The position numbers and the translations under genes are program-made. This document shows positions 14,658 to 23,321 of a stretch of 64,000 nt of DNA, piece by piece. The stretch spans positions 1,426,001 to 1,490,000 of the forward strand of contig OY970200.1 of NCBI GenBank assembly GCA_963708235.1, in the 5' to 3' direction. Every line of letters starts with the position of its first letter. The stretch's first letter is position 1. Below the pieces are notes generated by a model, which was not told the origin of the DNA, did not search any database, and saw only the letters and a list, made by a program, of their open reading frames with translations. This DNA is from G963708235 sp963708235 (GTDB taxonomy: Bacteria > Actinomycetota > Acidimicrobiia > Spongiisociales > UBA5794).

Positions 14658-15848
14658 TCATTTGCTCAGATTGCCGAGGGCACCTCGAAGACTTGAAGCC
14701 CAGGTGTCATCCACACGGTGCAGCACTGCGAGGCGTGACGGGTGCTGTGGATGCCGAGCCATCGCAGCAGTCGCCTTGAAGCGAAACTCCCATCGGCCGG
14801 TGACGGCGTAGAGGCACGCGGCGACCACGTCGAACTGCCCCGGCAGGTAGAAGCGGCCAGCAGGGTCCCGTTGGGACCGTGTCTTCTGGACTTCAACCTT
14901 GGGTGTACCGTCGGCGTAGGTATTGGGCGAGATGTTCTTGCACTCGACGAGGACCAGGAGCCCGTCGGCGAGAGTTACGGCAAAATCCGGCTCGCCATCC
15001 CGATCGATGAGGTCGGCCGACGAAACGTCGGGGTCGGTGTTGAGGTGCCGCTGCAGGTGATGTTCTGCCACTCCGCCCCGTACGGCGACTTCCAGGCGCG
15101 AGCGGCTGGAGATGATTTCCAGGATCTGGTCACTACTCAGTTCGAACTCCTCCTCCATCCGGCGTCCACGCACACCGGATGGCAGGATTGGATCCCAGCA
15201 GGCAACTTGGGCGGCGCGAAAGCGGAGCGCCGCGTCGAGCCGCAATCCGGACGCGCGTCGTTCGAATTCTATGTACTCGATCAGGCGGTTCGGGGTAAAA
15301 GCGATCAAGGTCTCGAGGCCTTCACCAACACGAGTAGTACCGCGACGACGACCTGGTCGGTTGATCCGCTCCCATACATGCCACCCGGACTCGAGCGCGT
15401 GGAGAAGGTCCGCCTCCTTGAGTTCTACGGAGATCCCCATCGGCAGTGGGTCGTAACGGAGCGGGTCCAGTCCCACTATCAACCCGCGTTCAATGTGCAC
15501 TCCGAGAACGGTCGTGGTATCGACGGCCGCGACATCGATACCAAGAGGATGCTCCTCATTCATCCAAGAACGTTCTCCCCCGTAACGAATCTGCACGCGG
15601 TGCTCGTCAGCAGGGCGTCCCTTGATGGGGGCTGCGTTGCAGCGGAACGGGTAGCAGAGGACCCCGATCCGCTCGTCGTTCGGCCCTTGGATGCCCAGGT
15701 ACACCGGCGAGCGATCAGCTGGACTCGCGTATAGGAGGTACCCGCCCGATGCCGCAACGGCCTCGCACAGGAACGAGTGAATGTCGGCACGCTTTGACAC
15801 ACGGTACACCCGGGCGTACGACCGACCAGCGATCCTCTCAACTTGCAT
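14658..15848 (-). CDS. Restriction-endonuclease-like protein (PD-(D/E)XK)
   Basis: A 396-aa protein convergent with the methyltransferase, 14 bp apart. The C-terminal third holds a probable nuclease core: EPDFAVTLADGLLVLVECKN (Asp, then E-x-K) followed by QKTRSQRDPAGRFYLPGQFDVVAACLYA. The last segment, with the pattern FDVVAACLYA, is common in restriction enzymes that sit beside a methylase. The N-terminal 250 residues (MQVERIAGRSYARVYRVS ...) match nothing I can name. ATG 15848 was chosen over the open frame extending to 15977. Alternative reading: an accessory DruF-like protein of a Druantia locus. Confidence 0.65.
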   Translation of the reverse strand: MQVERIAGRSYARVYRVSKRADIHSFLCEAVAASGGYLLYASPADRSPVYLGIQGPNDERIGVLCYPFRCNAAPIKGRPADEHRVQIRYGGERSWMNEEHPLGIDVAAVDTTTVLGVHIERGLIVGLDPLRYDPLPMGISVELKEADLLHALESGWHVWERINRPGRRRGTTRVGEGLETLIAFTPNRLIEYIEFERRASGLRLDAALRFRAAQVACWDPILPSGVRGRRMEEEFELSSDQILEIISSRSRLEVAVRGGVAEHHLQRHLNTDPDVSSADLIDRDGEPDFAVTLADGLLVLVECKNISPNTYADGTPKVEVQKTRSQRDPAGRFYLPGQFDVVAACLYAVTGRWEFRFKATAAMARHPQHPSRLAVLHRVDDTWASSLRGALGNLSK

Positions 15849-16287
15849 GCGGAGAGTCTGGCAGGAGAGTGGTCGTCGGAGCAATATCCGAGGCTGGACA
15901 CGCGCACAGCCACGGTGCGGATACGTCGCAAGCGGACACGGCCCACCGACCCGATGTCGTGGCGGCCGGCGCTCCACCGTGCGGGAGCAAGAGTTCAGGT
16001 GACCTCCAGTCTGATCCCAGAACCGTTCCGGACCTGTGGATGCGGTTCATCCCTTAATCGCGTTCGACGGTACCTAGCCCCGTCACTGGGACGTTGGGCC
16101 CATGGCCCCCTCTGAACAGCCCCGCTAGGCTCCATTGCGTATCCCGATGTTCAGCTCGTCGGGGAACGGGAGGAAACGTGGGGACTCGGCAACATGGGCT
16201 CGACGGTCGCATGCCGTGTCGTTCGGTGGGGGCGCTTGGATCCAGTCCCGCGAGTCCCGAACGGCGTCGACTAGATCGCGGTTTCGT
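15849..16287. other. Divergent intergenic region
   Basis: It separates the nuclease-like gene and the 684-aa protein. The open frame upstream of 16288 has a composition unlike the rest of that protein. No clear promoter or hairpin was identified. Confidence 0.4.
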
Positions 16288-18342
16288 GTGAGGCGACAGG
16301 TCGCGCGAGATGTGGGGTACAGCGAATGGGCCGAACGTCTCAGCGACTTCTTCTTGAACGAAGCCCATGACGGAGCGGAGATCTTGTTCGCCGTCGACAG
16401 CATGTCTCTGGCCGAGGCGTCCGGCCTTGATGAAGGGGACGCTGCCGCATCCCTGGCCGCAGCCGTGCGAGATGTGATCACCGATCGCTGGCAGGTAGGC
16501 CTCGTCATCCGTCGTGTCAGGCAATGGCGTGATCAAGGGCAACTAACGCCGCACCCGGCTCTTCCATTCTTGGCGCTGACTGTATTGGCTGCATCTCGGA
16601 TGGGCGAGAGCGATGCGATATCGCCCATTGCATACTACAAGCCGCTTCGACAACTCATCTTCCCGGCCGACACTGCCGGAGGCGCACCTGGATCGTTCAC
16701 AGATCACATTGAGGAGCTTTGGCAAGACTTCGCTCAATGGGTCAACGACGACCTGGGTGGACGGCGCGGGACTCTCGTGCTACGCGACCCTGGCTTCCAC
16801 CGCTTCGTAGGTCCGGCTATCCAACACGCAATCGTGAGGAGTTCCGATCTGCGCCATTTGGATGAGTTCTTCTGGCGAATTGGTTTGGGCGCACAAGAAG
16901 AGGTCCCTGGTGTGCAACTGAGGCGGAGCCTTGCTGTGTGGGCGCGTCCAAAGCCGGTTCGATGGGCTAAACGCCTATTACGGATTGCTGATGACAAGCA
17001 GTTCGCGCAATACTGCGAGGCCCTCCTCGAGAGAGAAGCAGCGCGATGGGACGGGCGGCCACACGATCCGCGTACCGGACGGCCCATTGGCCGCATCCGA
17101 CTCGGGATCTCATCTCCGCGGCGACGGCCTTCGTTCGGCTTCTACGCGCAATGGGATGACCGGCTTCCCGAGAATGTGGTCGTAATGATCAAGGGCGAGA
17201 CCCGGACGATGAGGCGCTCGCACGGTTGGTATGCACCGCATCCGTTGCCTGAGATCGAGCTTGGCGAAGCACTCCGAAGCGGGGTTGAGTTCAGAAGCGA
17301 CGGTGCGCCATTCACCTTCCCGGCGTTGGATGCCTACGCGTTGTCCTACGACGACGACCTCGGCATCTGGGTATCGGTAGACACAGTCTCATACGGAGAT
17401 CAGCATCTCATCATGGTCAGAGAGAAGGATGTGGCAGATGCGTTCTCGTATTTGTCCGCGATCTCGTCTTCGCCACCCACTAAGAACAGACGGACAGCTT
17501 CTTCGTGGCCGCAAGGTTGGCGAATCATCGAGAATGTAAGGATCGATGCACGGCCACAAGGTACGCCTCCTCTCGCCCTAGCATCGCTCATTCCAGTCGG
17601 AGGGGGCCCGCGTCTGAGGCTGGTAGGAGGACTTCCGATCACCTCATCGGTAGCTGTATACCTTCAGGGCGGAGAGCCCGCTGTGGCGCTGAATGACCTT
17701 GGGGAAGCCTTTGAGCTCTTGGTTCATAGCACGGAGTCCGAAGACGTGTGGCGTGTCGATCTATCCAAGACGCAGAGCCGTGAGATTCCCCTGTGGAACA
17801 TGGGTCTCACTCCCGGCCGCTACCTGGTTGCATACGGAGAGTCGACGGTTGGGTTGCAGATCGTCGACGGCATAGCCGAGGCAGCCGGTCCTGGGTCGGG
17901 TTCAATCATCGAGGTGGCAAGGGATGGGATCGTCGTGAGCGGTACCCGAACTGTGCCGCCGAGTGACCTGCGACCGCCGATCACTGTACGAGTTCCTCCG
18001 GGCGAAAGACCTGGCTACCTCGTAGGCCGTGCACCACATCACGTTGAATCCGTTGTGGTCCCGAGATGGATCGCACAGTATGTCGGGTACCCACCTTCGT
18101 GGATGACGCTCGATGCATGGAGTGCATTCGACCCAGTCTGGTATCTCAGCCCTGCGGGGCCCGAGCGCTACAACGCGGAGCTGGTCTCGGGTGGGGCCGG
18201 GCCTCCACCGAGCGTCGACGATGCCGGTGAGAACTCCTGGGCTCCATTGCTCGGCTCTGCAGATCTTGAGCCGGCGTGTGACTCTGAGACTCGGGCATTG
18301 TGGACGCAGTATGTTGAGGTTGCGGAGTCGTACCTCGTATGA
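16288..18342 (+). CDS. Large protein of the methylase/helicase defence locus, unknown function
   Basis: A 684-aa soluble protein with no named domain that I recognise. It starts VRRQVARDVGYSEWAERLSDFFL, continues with a segment resembling others in large defence proteins (AISPIAYYKPLRQLIFP, WVNDDLGGRRGTLVL), and ends with a beta-rich region (WPQGWRIIENVRIDARP ... PPITVRVPPGERPGYLVG). I chose the GTG at 16288 because upstream residues look non-coding; the frame is open back to 16135. Its TGA overlaps the ATG of the next gene, and the two lie directly upstream of the DUF1998 helicase. Position and size fit a DruG-type accessory protein, but that name is inference. Confidence 0.7.
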   Translation: MRRQVARDVGYSEWAERLSDFFLNEAHDGAEILFAVDSMSLAEASGLDEGDAAASLAAAVRDVITDRWQVGLVIRRVRQWRDQGQLTPHPALPFLALTVLAASRMGESDAISPIAYYKPLRQLIFPADTAGGAPGSFTDHIEELWQDFAQWVNDDLGGRRGTLVLRDPGFHRFVGPAIQHAIVRSSDLRHLDEFFWRIGLGAQEEVPGVQLRRSLAVWARPKPVRWAKRLLRIADDKQFAQYCEALLEREAARWDGRPHDPRTGRPIGRIRLGISSPRRRPSFGFYAQWDDRLPENVVVMIKGETRTMRRSHGWYAPHPLPEIELGEALRSGVEFRSDGAPFTFPALDAYALSYDDDLGIWVSVDTVSYGDQHLIMVREKDVADAFSYLSAISSSPPTKNRRTASSWPQGWRIIENVRIDARPQGTPPLALASLIPVGGGPRLRLVGGLPITSSVAVYLQGGEPAVALNDLGEAFELLVHSTESEDVWRVDLSKTQSREIPLWNMGLTPGRYLVAYGESTVGLQIVDGIAEAAGPGSGSIIEVARDGIVVSGTRTVPPSDLRPPITVRVPPGERPGYLVGRAPHHVESVVVPRWIAQYVGYPPSWMTLDAWSAFDPVWYLSPAGPERYNAELVSGGAGPPPSVDDAGENSWAPLLGSADLEPACDSETRALWTQYVEVAESYLV

Positions 18343-18956
18343 GCGCGGGATCGGCCGGTGACGACCTTCTGCGCTGGGTGAGCGAGACCGGAGCAGGATC
18401 ATGGGTTCGTCTCCGTGATGCGTCAGCGTACGTTTGCCAGCGGCACAACCTCCGTTGGCGTCCGTGGCAGTTGGCGGTCGAACTCTCCTCGCTAGGGCAC
18501 ATCGACATCAACTGGGAGACACGCGACTGGAGCGTTGCTCCACCGACTCTCAACGTTGTGCCTGGGCTGGGTCTTTGGATCGTCCTCACCGGAAGTCGGC
18601 CGCACTACGTCGATGAGCGCTTCGACACGGCGACCGACGACCTGGACGTGTATCCGTGCAATGTGTCGCAACCCCCGGCACCCGCGGCCAAGCTCGCAAA
18701 GTGCGCGACGGTCGACACCGTGCGGCGGGTCGCTGAGCGGCTGGGAGTTGCCGTGGTCTTCGATCCGGCACAGGCGCTCGCAGAGGTGATGAGATCCGTG
18801 GACGAGGCGCCAATCGCAAAGGCACCAGAAACCCTTCCTCGAAGAGGCCACGAAGTTCAACCCACACAACCTCCAATGGGAGACCGATCACGACCGTCTA
18901 CCGGGCCTGTACCGCCTCGACCTGCATGGCCGACCAGTCCATCGGCGCCTCGATGA
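18339..18956 (+). CDS. Defence-locus protein, N-terminal frame of a frameshifted gene
   Basis: The start overlaps the previous stop (ATGA). The first about 165 codons look real: LLRWVSETGAGSWVRLRDASAYV, then RWRPWQLAVELSSLGHIDINWE, which suggests a winged-helix beginning. After KAPET the frame turns into low-complexity Arg/Pro/Ser sequence (RRGHEVQPTQPPMGDRSRPS). The protein-like sequence carries on in the next frame from about 18830 to 19293. Deleting one C in the ACCCTTCC run restores a 317-aa protein. No named family was recognised. Confidence 0.55.
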   Translation: MSAGSAGDDLLRWVSETGAGSWVRLRDASAYVCQRHNLRWRPWQLAVELSSLGHIDINWETRDWSVAPPTLNVVPGLGLWIVLTGSRPHYVDERFDTATDDLDVYPCNVSQPPAPAAKLAKCATVDTVRRVAERLGVAVVFDPAQALAEVMRSVDEAPIAKAPETLPRRGHEVQPTQPPMGDRSRPSTGPVPPRPAWPTSPSAPR

Positions 18957-19293
18957 GTACGGTAAATGGTGGTCCATCGATCTCGCCGCCGGCCAGTTTC
19001 TTGAACTTCGGCGACGGCGACAACCCGTGGTGCGATGGCGTCCCAGCCAGAACGGAAACCCTCCGGCGATGGACATCAGAACCCGCATTGCCCTACCGAC
19101 GCTGGCTGAACGAGCCCTCAGGGTCTGCTCTGGGTTGAGACCTCAGGCTCTCGATGGCCGCGAGTGGAAGCGCTACATCAATGTGCCGCAGGATCTCGCG
19201 ATCACCATTGCCGATCGGCTTGACCAGGACTTACCTACCACCTGGAGGATTGACCATGGCAAGCCCAGCGGCAACGTTCGATCGTCTGCGTGA
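18830..19293 (+). pseudogene. C-terminal part of the frameshifted defence-locus protein
   Basis: This frame reads FLEEATKFNPHNLQWETDHD, GLYRLDLHGRPVHRRLDEYG, KWWSIDLAAGQFLELRRRR and RIALPTLAERALRVCSGLRP, ending in DQDLPTTWRIDHGKPSGNVR. The composition is ordinary for a soluble protein and there is no stop before 19293. It joins the 18339 frame if one base is removed near 18830. Its end overlaps the helicase start (19256), so translational coupling with the helicase is likely in the intact version. Confidence 0.6.
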
Positions 19294-22200
19294 GGATCTG
19301 TTCCGCTACTACGGCACTCCGTTCCGACTCCGGTTGGACGGTGTCATGCGAGAGCGGCGGGCGCTACTTGATCGCGCAGGGGGTGCGTGGCAGGAACCGT
19401 GGGTCGAGATCCTCCGCAACTACGCGTTAACGGGCCTAGGGGCGGACGAGGCGATGCGTCAAGCGGGAGCGCCCACGGAACTCTTTGAGTTTGCCAAGCG
19501 CGGCCTAATCGAGTTCGACGACGTGTTCGTTCATCAGCGAGACGCTCTCGCAAGTGCCATGGCAGGGCGAAACGTCGCGGTCACGGCCGGCACAGGCTCG
19601 GGCAAGACCGAGGCGTTCTTGCTCCCGGTTGTGGCGTCGATGCTGCGAGAGTCGCAAGTTTGGGCCGGCACATCACCAGTCGGCTCTCCGTGGTGGAGGT
19701 CAGACCAGGATGCCTGGACGCCACAGCGCAAGCAGGAAACGGGTCGACTCCCGGGGATCAGGGCGCTCGTGCTGTATCCGATGAACGCCCTGGTGGAGGA
19801 TCAGCTTGTTCGGTTGCGACGGTCGTTCGACAGCGTTGCTGCGCGTGAGTGGTTGGATGCGAATCGACAGGGACACCGGTTCTTCTTCGGGCGCTACACG
19901 GGCAAGACGCCGGTCCCAGGGTATCCCGACAACCCGAACGCGGTTCAGCGCCTTCGGCGGTATCTGCACGAGACTGACCGTCGGTCGCAGAAAGTAGCAG
20001 CGGACCAACGACGCTACTACGTCCCCCGCGTAGACGGCGCGGAGATGCATGGTCGGTGGGACATGCAGACACACCCGCCGGATATTCTCATCACGAACTA
20101 CTCGATGCTCAATATTGTCCTATTGCGATCCGTGGACTCAGGGCTTATCGAGCGCACGCGAGAGTGGCTGGAGGCGGATAGCGCTCACGTGTTCCACGTA
20201 GTTGTCGATGAACTGCATGTGTATCGGGGCACGGCAGGAACGGAAGTCGCATATCTGCTGCGCCAGCTCTTGCATGCCCTCGGTTTGAACCCTGACTCGC
20301 CGCAGGTCCGGTTCCTGGCAACGTCCGCCTCGCTTGGAGACGTCCAGGTCGGGCGTCAGTTCCTGTCGGACTTCTTCGGGGCCGCTCCAGACAGCTTCGA
20401 TATCCACGAAGGCGAGTTGCGAACGCTTGAGGTACCCGAGGGGGCGAACCTGGCTGCGTATGCCGAACCGTTCGCACAGCACGCAGAGAGCAGTGATATC
20501 GATCTTGAGGAATCGAAGCGCCTGCTCCTCCAGGCTCGGGTCGAGGACACTCTCGCCGCCGCCTCGGGTGGCGAGACGGTGGCGCTCACCCAGCTCGATG
20601 CCAAGGTCTTCCCTGGGAGCATGCCTGATAGCGGGGCTCTCGTGTCCGATGCGATGGCTGGGTTGCTGAAGGCGATATCTGCGGCTTCGGTCGATCCATC
20701 CTTTGCTCCCCCTCGGGTGCGCACGCACGTGTTCTTCCGAAACGTCGCAGGCGTCTGGGCGTGCGCTGACGCGGACTGTCCCGATGTCGAGGGACAGTTC
20801 AGGCATGCCGATCGGCGAGTCGGCAGGCTCTGGTCGAAGCCCCGCCATCGATGCGAGTGCGGAGCGCGCGTTCTGCGCTTGATGTACTGCCAGACTTGTG
20901 GAGACCTCTTCCTCGGCGGCTTCCTCGCACCTTCGCTGGCTCCAGGCGAACGGCTCCACGACCGAGACCGCTACCTCGTGGCGGAACTCGGTGACCTCGA
21001 CAGGCTGCCCGACCAAGCGCGTGAGCGGGAGACCTGTCGCGACTTTGCCGTGTACTGGCCACGTCCCGTCGCCGAGGAGAACCTGGCGCCGAAACGATCG
21101 TGGACGCGCTCCGGCTATACGTTCGAGTTCCGTCCTGCGGTCTTCGATCACCGGACCGGGCGCATTGATGTCTCGAAGCAAGGACAAACAGGGTGGACGT
21201 ACGAGGTCTCCGACAGGGGAGTGGAAGGTTCGCTGATCGACCGGATCCCGCCGCTCCCAATCTTCTGCCCGCAATGCGGAACGGACTGGGAGATCTACAA
21301 GGACCGACCGGTAAACGACCGCAGCCGAACGCGCTCGCCGATCCGGACGATGGGTACTGGTTACGAGAAGCTGGCCCAGGTGCTCGTCGACAGTCTCGTC
21401 CGGGAGCTGCGCGTGTCAGGCGAACAGGCACGCCGGTTGGTTCTTTTCTCCGATAGCCGCCAAGACGCGGCGAAGCTCTCCGCCGGTCTCGAGAAGCGTC
21501 ACCATCAAGACTTGATACGTGAACTCCTAGCCGAGGAGCTTCTCGACGGCGGCCAGGTCAATGTCCGAGGTGCGCTCGCGTTCGCTGAAGGCGATCGCTC
21601 CGACGGGTCCAGCGCAGCATGGCAAGATGTCAAAGCTCGATTCCCCGATCTCCACACCGCTCTCAACGAGCTGAGGGATGGTGAACGAGGCGCTCGTCAG
21701 CTCGTCGATGCCCTATGGGCCGCTCTCGAGCAAGGACGGACGGTTTCTGAACTGGCGATGGCCCTCGAAGCCCGTCTGGTCGTTCTCGGAGTGAGTCCCG
21801 CTGGCCCGGACCCCTCCGCGAACCGGGAGCCTCATTGGAAGGACGACGGTGTTCGGTGGGATGATCTCTACGTCTGGCCACCTGGAGAACTGCCTAGAGC
21901 CAAGCGGGACCTCCCCACCGCCGGCCACCGCGAACTCAGACGTCGTCTCGACCAGTCGCTGCTGCGCGAGTGTCTCCTGAATGTTTTCTCCGGCAACGGC
22001 CGAGACCTCGAGAGCCTTGCGCTCGCCCGCCCGACCATCGTCATGTCGCTCTCAGAGAGACCTGATGCGCTCTCTGAAGCCGTTTTCGAGGAGATCGTAC
22101 GAGCCAGTATCCGTATCCTTGGCGACGATCGTCGCCTGCAGGGCCTCAAGGCCGAAACCGATGAGACACCGGCGAACGTCCGCAGGTACTGGGCGAAGAT

Positions 22201-23266
22201 TGCAGAGGTTCACGGGGTGTCGGAGGAGGAACTCAGCACCGCTGTTCGCCGCGCCTGGCAACCGGCGGTGCTGGGACACCTGATTCAGCCCGACAAGCTG
22301 CGCCTCGGAGCGCCCGGACCGAGCCATTGGGAGTGCCCGAGCTGCGCTCGTCGGCATCTGGATCGCGCTGGAGGTGTGTGCACCTCATGTCGGACGGCCC
22401 TCCTGAGAGACCCGATCGAGGCCCGTCGACCTGAGGATGACTACTACGCCTACCAGGCGAGCCTCGCCGATGGTGGCTTTCGGTTGCACGCGGAAGAGCT
22501 GACTGGTCAGACCGATGATGAGGCCGCGAGCCAGCGGCAAGCACGGTTCCAGGACATCTTCTTGGAGGACGAGAACGAACTCGTAGACGGTCTCGATCTA
22601 CTCAGCGTCACCACGACGATGGAGGCAGGTGTCGATATCGGTGCACTTCGGGCCGTCGTGATGTCGAACATGCCCCCCATGCGATTCAACTACCAACAGC
22701 GTGTCGGGCACGCCGGGCGTCGGCGCGATCCCTTCTCGTTCGCTCTCACCGTCTGCCGCGACCGTACGCACGATGAGTACTACTTCCACAATCCACGCCG
22801 GATCACGAATGACCCTCCGCCGTCTCCGTACATCGACCTCAACCGTGTGGAGATCCTCCGGCGATCCTTGGCCGCTGCGGTGCTGCGGGATGCGTTCCGT
22901 GCTTTGAAGGGCGAGCAGCCCGACCTCGACATGGGGCGTTCCGTCCACGGAGAGTTCGGCACGATGGATGCATGGGCCGCTGTTCGAAGAGACATCGCCC
23001 GGCTTGTGGCGGAACGCCGCACGCACACCGAGAGCCTTCTTGCAGCGCTCCTTCTCCAGGCTCATCCCGAACTCATCGCTCGACGTGTCTCGGTGCTCGA
23101 GTGGGCAACCGGCTCAGGTGCAGAATCGCTTGTAGCTGAGGTAGATCAGTCGGTGCAGGTCGACAGCACGCACGACGACCTGAGCCAGCATCTCGCTGAG
23201 CGAGGCGTGTTGCCGATGTTCGGCTTTCCCACGCGTGTGAGAGACATGTTCCTGTTCGCGACCTAG
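19256..23266 (+). CDS. Large DEAD/DEAH-type helicase, DruE-like, N-terminal 1,336 aa
   Basis: A superfamily 2 helicase. Walker A is TAGTGSGKTEAF (residues 110-121), motif II is the variant VVDELH near residue 317, motif III is LATSAS, and the second RecA domain has TTTMEAGVDIG and QQRVGHAGRRRD near residues 1147-1158. Two Cys clusters (CADADCPD and CECGAR ... CQTCGDLF) mark zinc-binding inserts. ATG 19256 follows GGAGG. The frame ends after GFPTRVRDMFLFAT, where homologues continue into a DUF1998 domain; that domain is next door in another frame. Very large helicases of this architecture are the hallmark of Druantia (DruE) and related anti-phage systems. Confidence 0.88.
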   Translation: MASPAATFDRLREDLFRYYGTPFRLRLDGVMRERRALLDRAGGAWQEPWVEILRNYALTGLGADEAMRQAGAPTELFEFAKRGLIEFDDVFVHQRDALASAMAGRNVAVTAGTGSGKTEAFLLPVVASMLRESQVWAGTSPVGSPWWRSDQDAWTPQRKQETGRLPGIRALVLYPMNALVEDQLVRLRRSFDSVAAREWLDANRQGHRFFFGRYTGKTPVPGYPDNPNAVQRLRRYLHETDRRSQKVAADQRRYYVPRVDGAEMHGRWDMQTHPPDILITNYSMLNIVLLRSVDSGLIERTREWLEADSAHVFHVVVDELHVYRGTAGTEVAYLLRQLLHALGLNPDSPQVRFLATSASLGDVQVGRQFLSDFFGAAPDSFDIHEGELRTLEVPEGANLAAYAEPFAQHAESSDIDLEESKRLLLQARVEDTLAAASGGETVALTQLDAKVFPGSMPDSGALVSDAMAGLLKAISAASVDPSFAPPRVRTHVFFRNVAGVWACADADCPDVEGQFRHADRRVGRLWSKPRHRCECGARVLRLMYCQTCGDLFLGGFLAPSLAPGERLHDRDRYLVAELGDLDRLPDQARERETCRDFAVYWPRPVAEENLAPKRSWTRSGYTFEFRPAVFDHRTGRIDVSKQGQTGWTYEVSDRGVEGSLIDRIPPLPIFCPQCGTDWEIYKDRPVNDRSRTRSPIRTMGTGYEKLAQVLVDSLVRELRVSGEQARRLVLFSDSRQDAAKLSAGLEKRHHQDLIRELLAEELLDGGQVNVRGALAFAEGDRSDGSSAAWQDVKARFPDLHTALNELRDGERGARQLVDALWAALEQGRTVSELAMALEARLVVLGVSPAGPDPSANREPHWKDDGVRWDDLYVWPPGELPRAKRDLPTAGHRELRRRLDQSLLRECLLNVFSGNGRDLESLALARPTIVMSLSERPDALSEAVFEEIVRASIRILGDDRRLQGLKAETDETPANVRRYWAKIAEVHGVSEEELSTAVRRAWQPAVLGHLIQPDKLRLGAPGPSHWECPSCARRHLDRAGGVCTSCRTALLRDPIEARRPEDDYYAYQASLADGGFRLHAEELTGQTDDEAASQRQARFQDIFLEDENELVDGLDLLSVTTTMEAGVDIGALRAVVMSNMPPMRFNYQQRVGHAGRRRDPFSFALTVCRDRTHDEYYFHNPRRITNDPPPSPYIDLNRVEILRRSLAAAVLRDAFRALKGEQPDLDMGRSVHGEFGTMDAWAAVRRDIARLVAERRTHTESLLAALLLQAHPELIARRVSVLEWATGSGAESLVAEVDQSVQVDSTHDDLSQHLAERGVLPMFGFPTRVRDMFLFAT

Positions 23267-23321
23267 ACGTGCCTATCCATGGCCTCCAAGAGGCACAGTT
23301 GATCGGCACCTTGAGCTCGCT

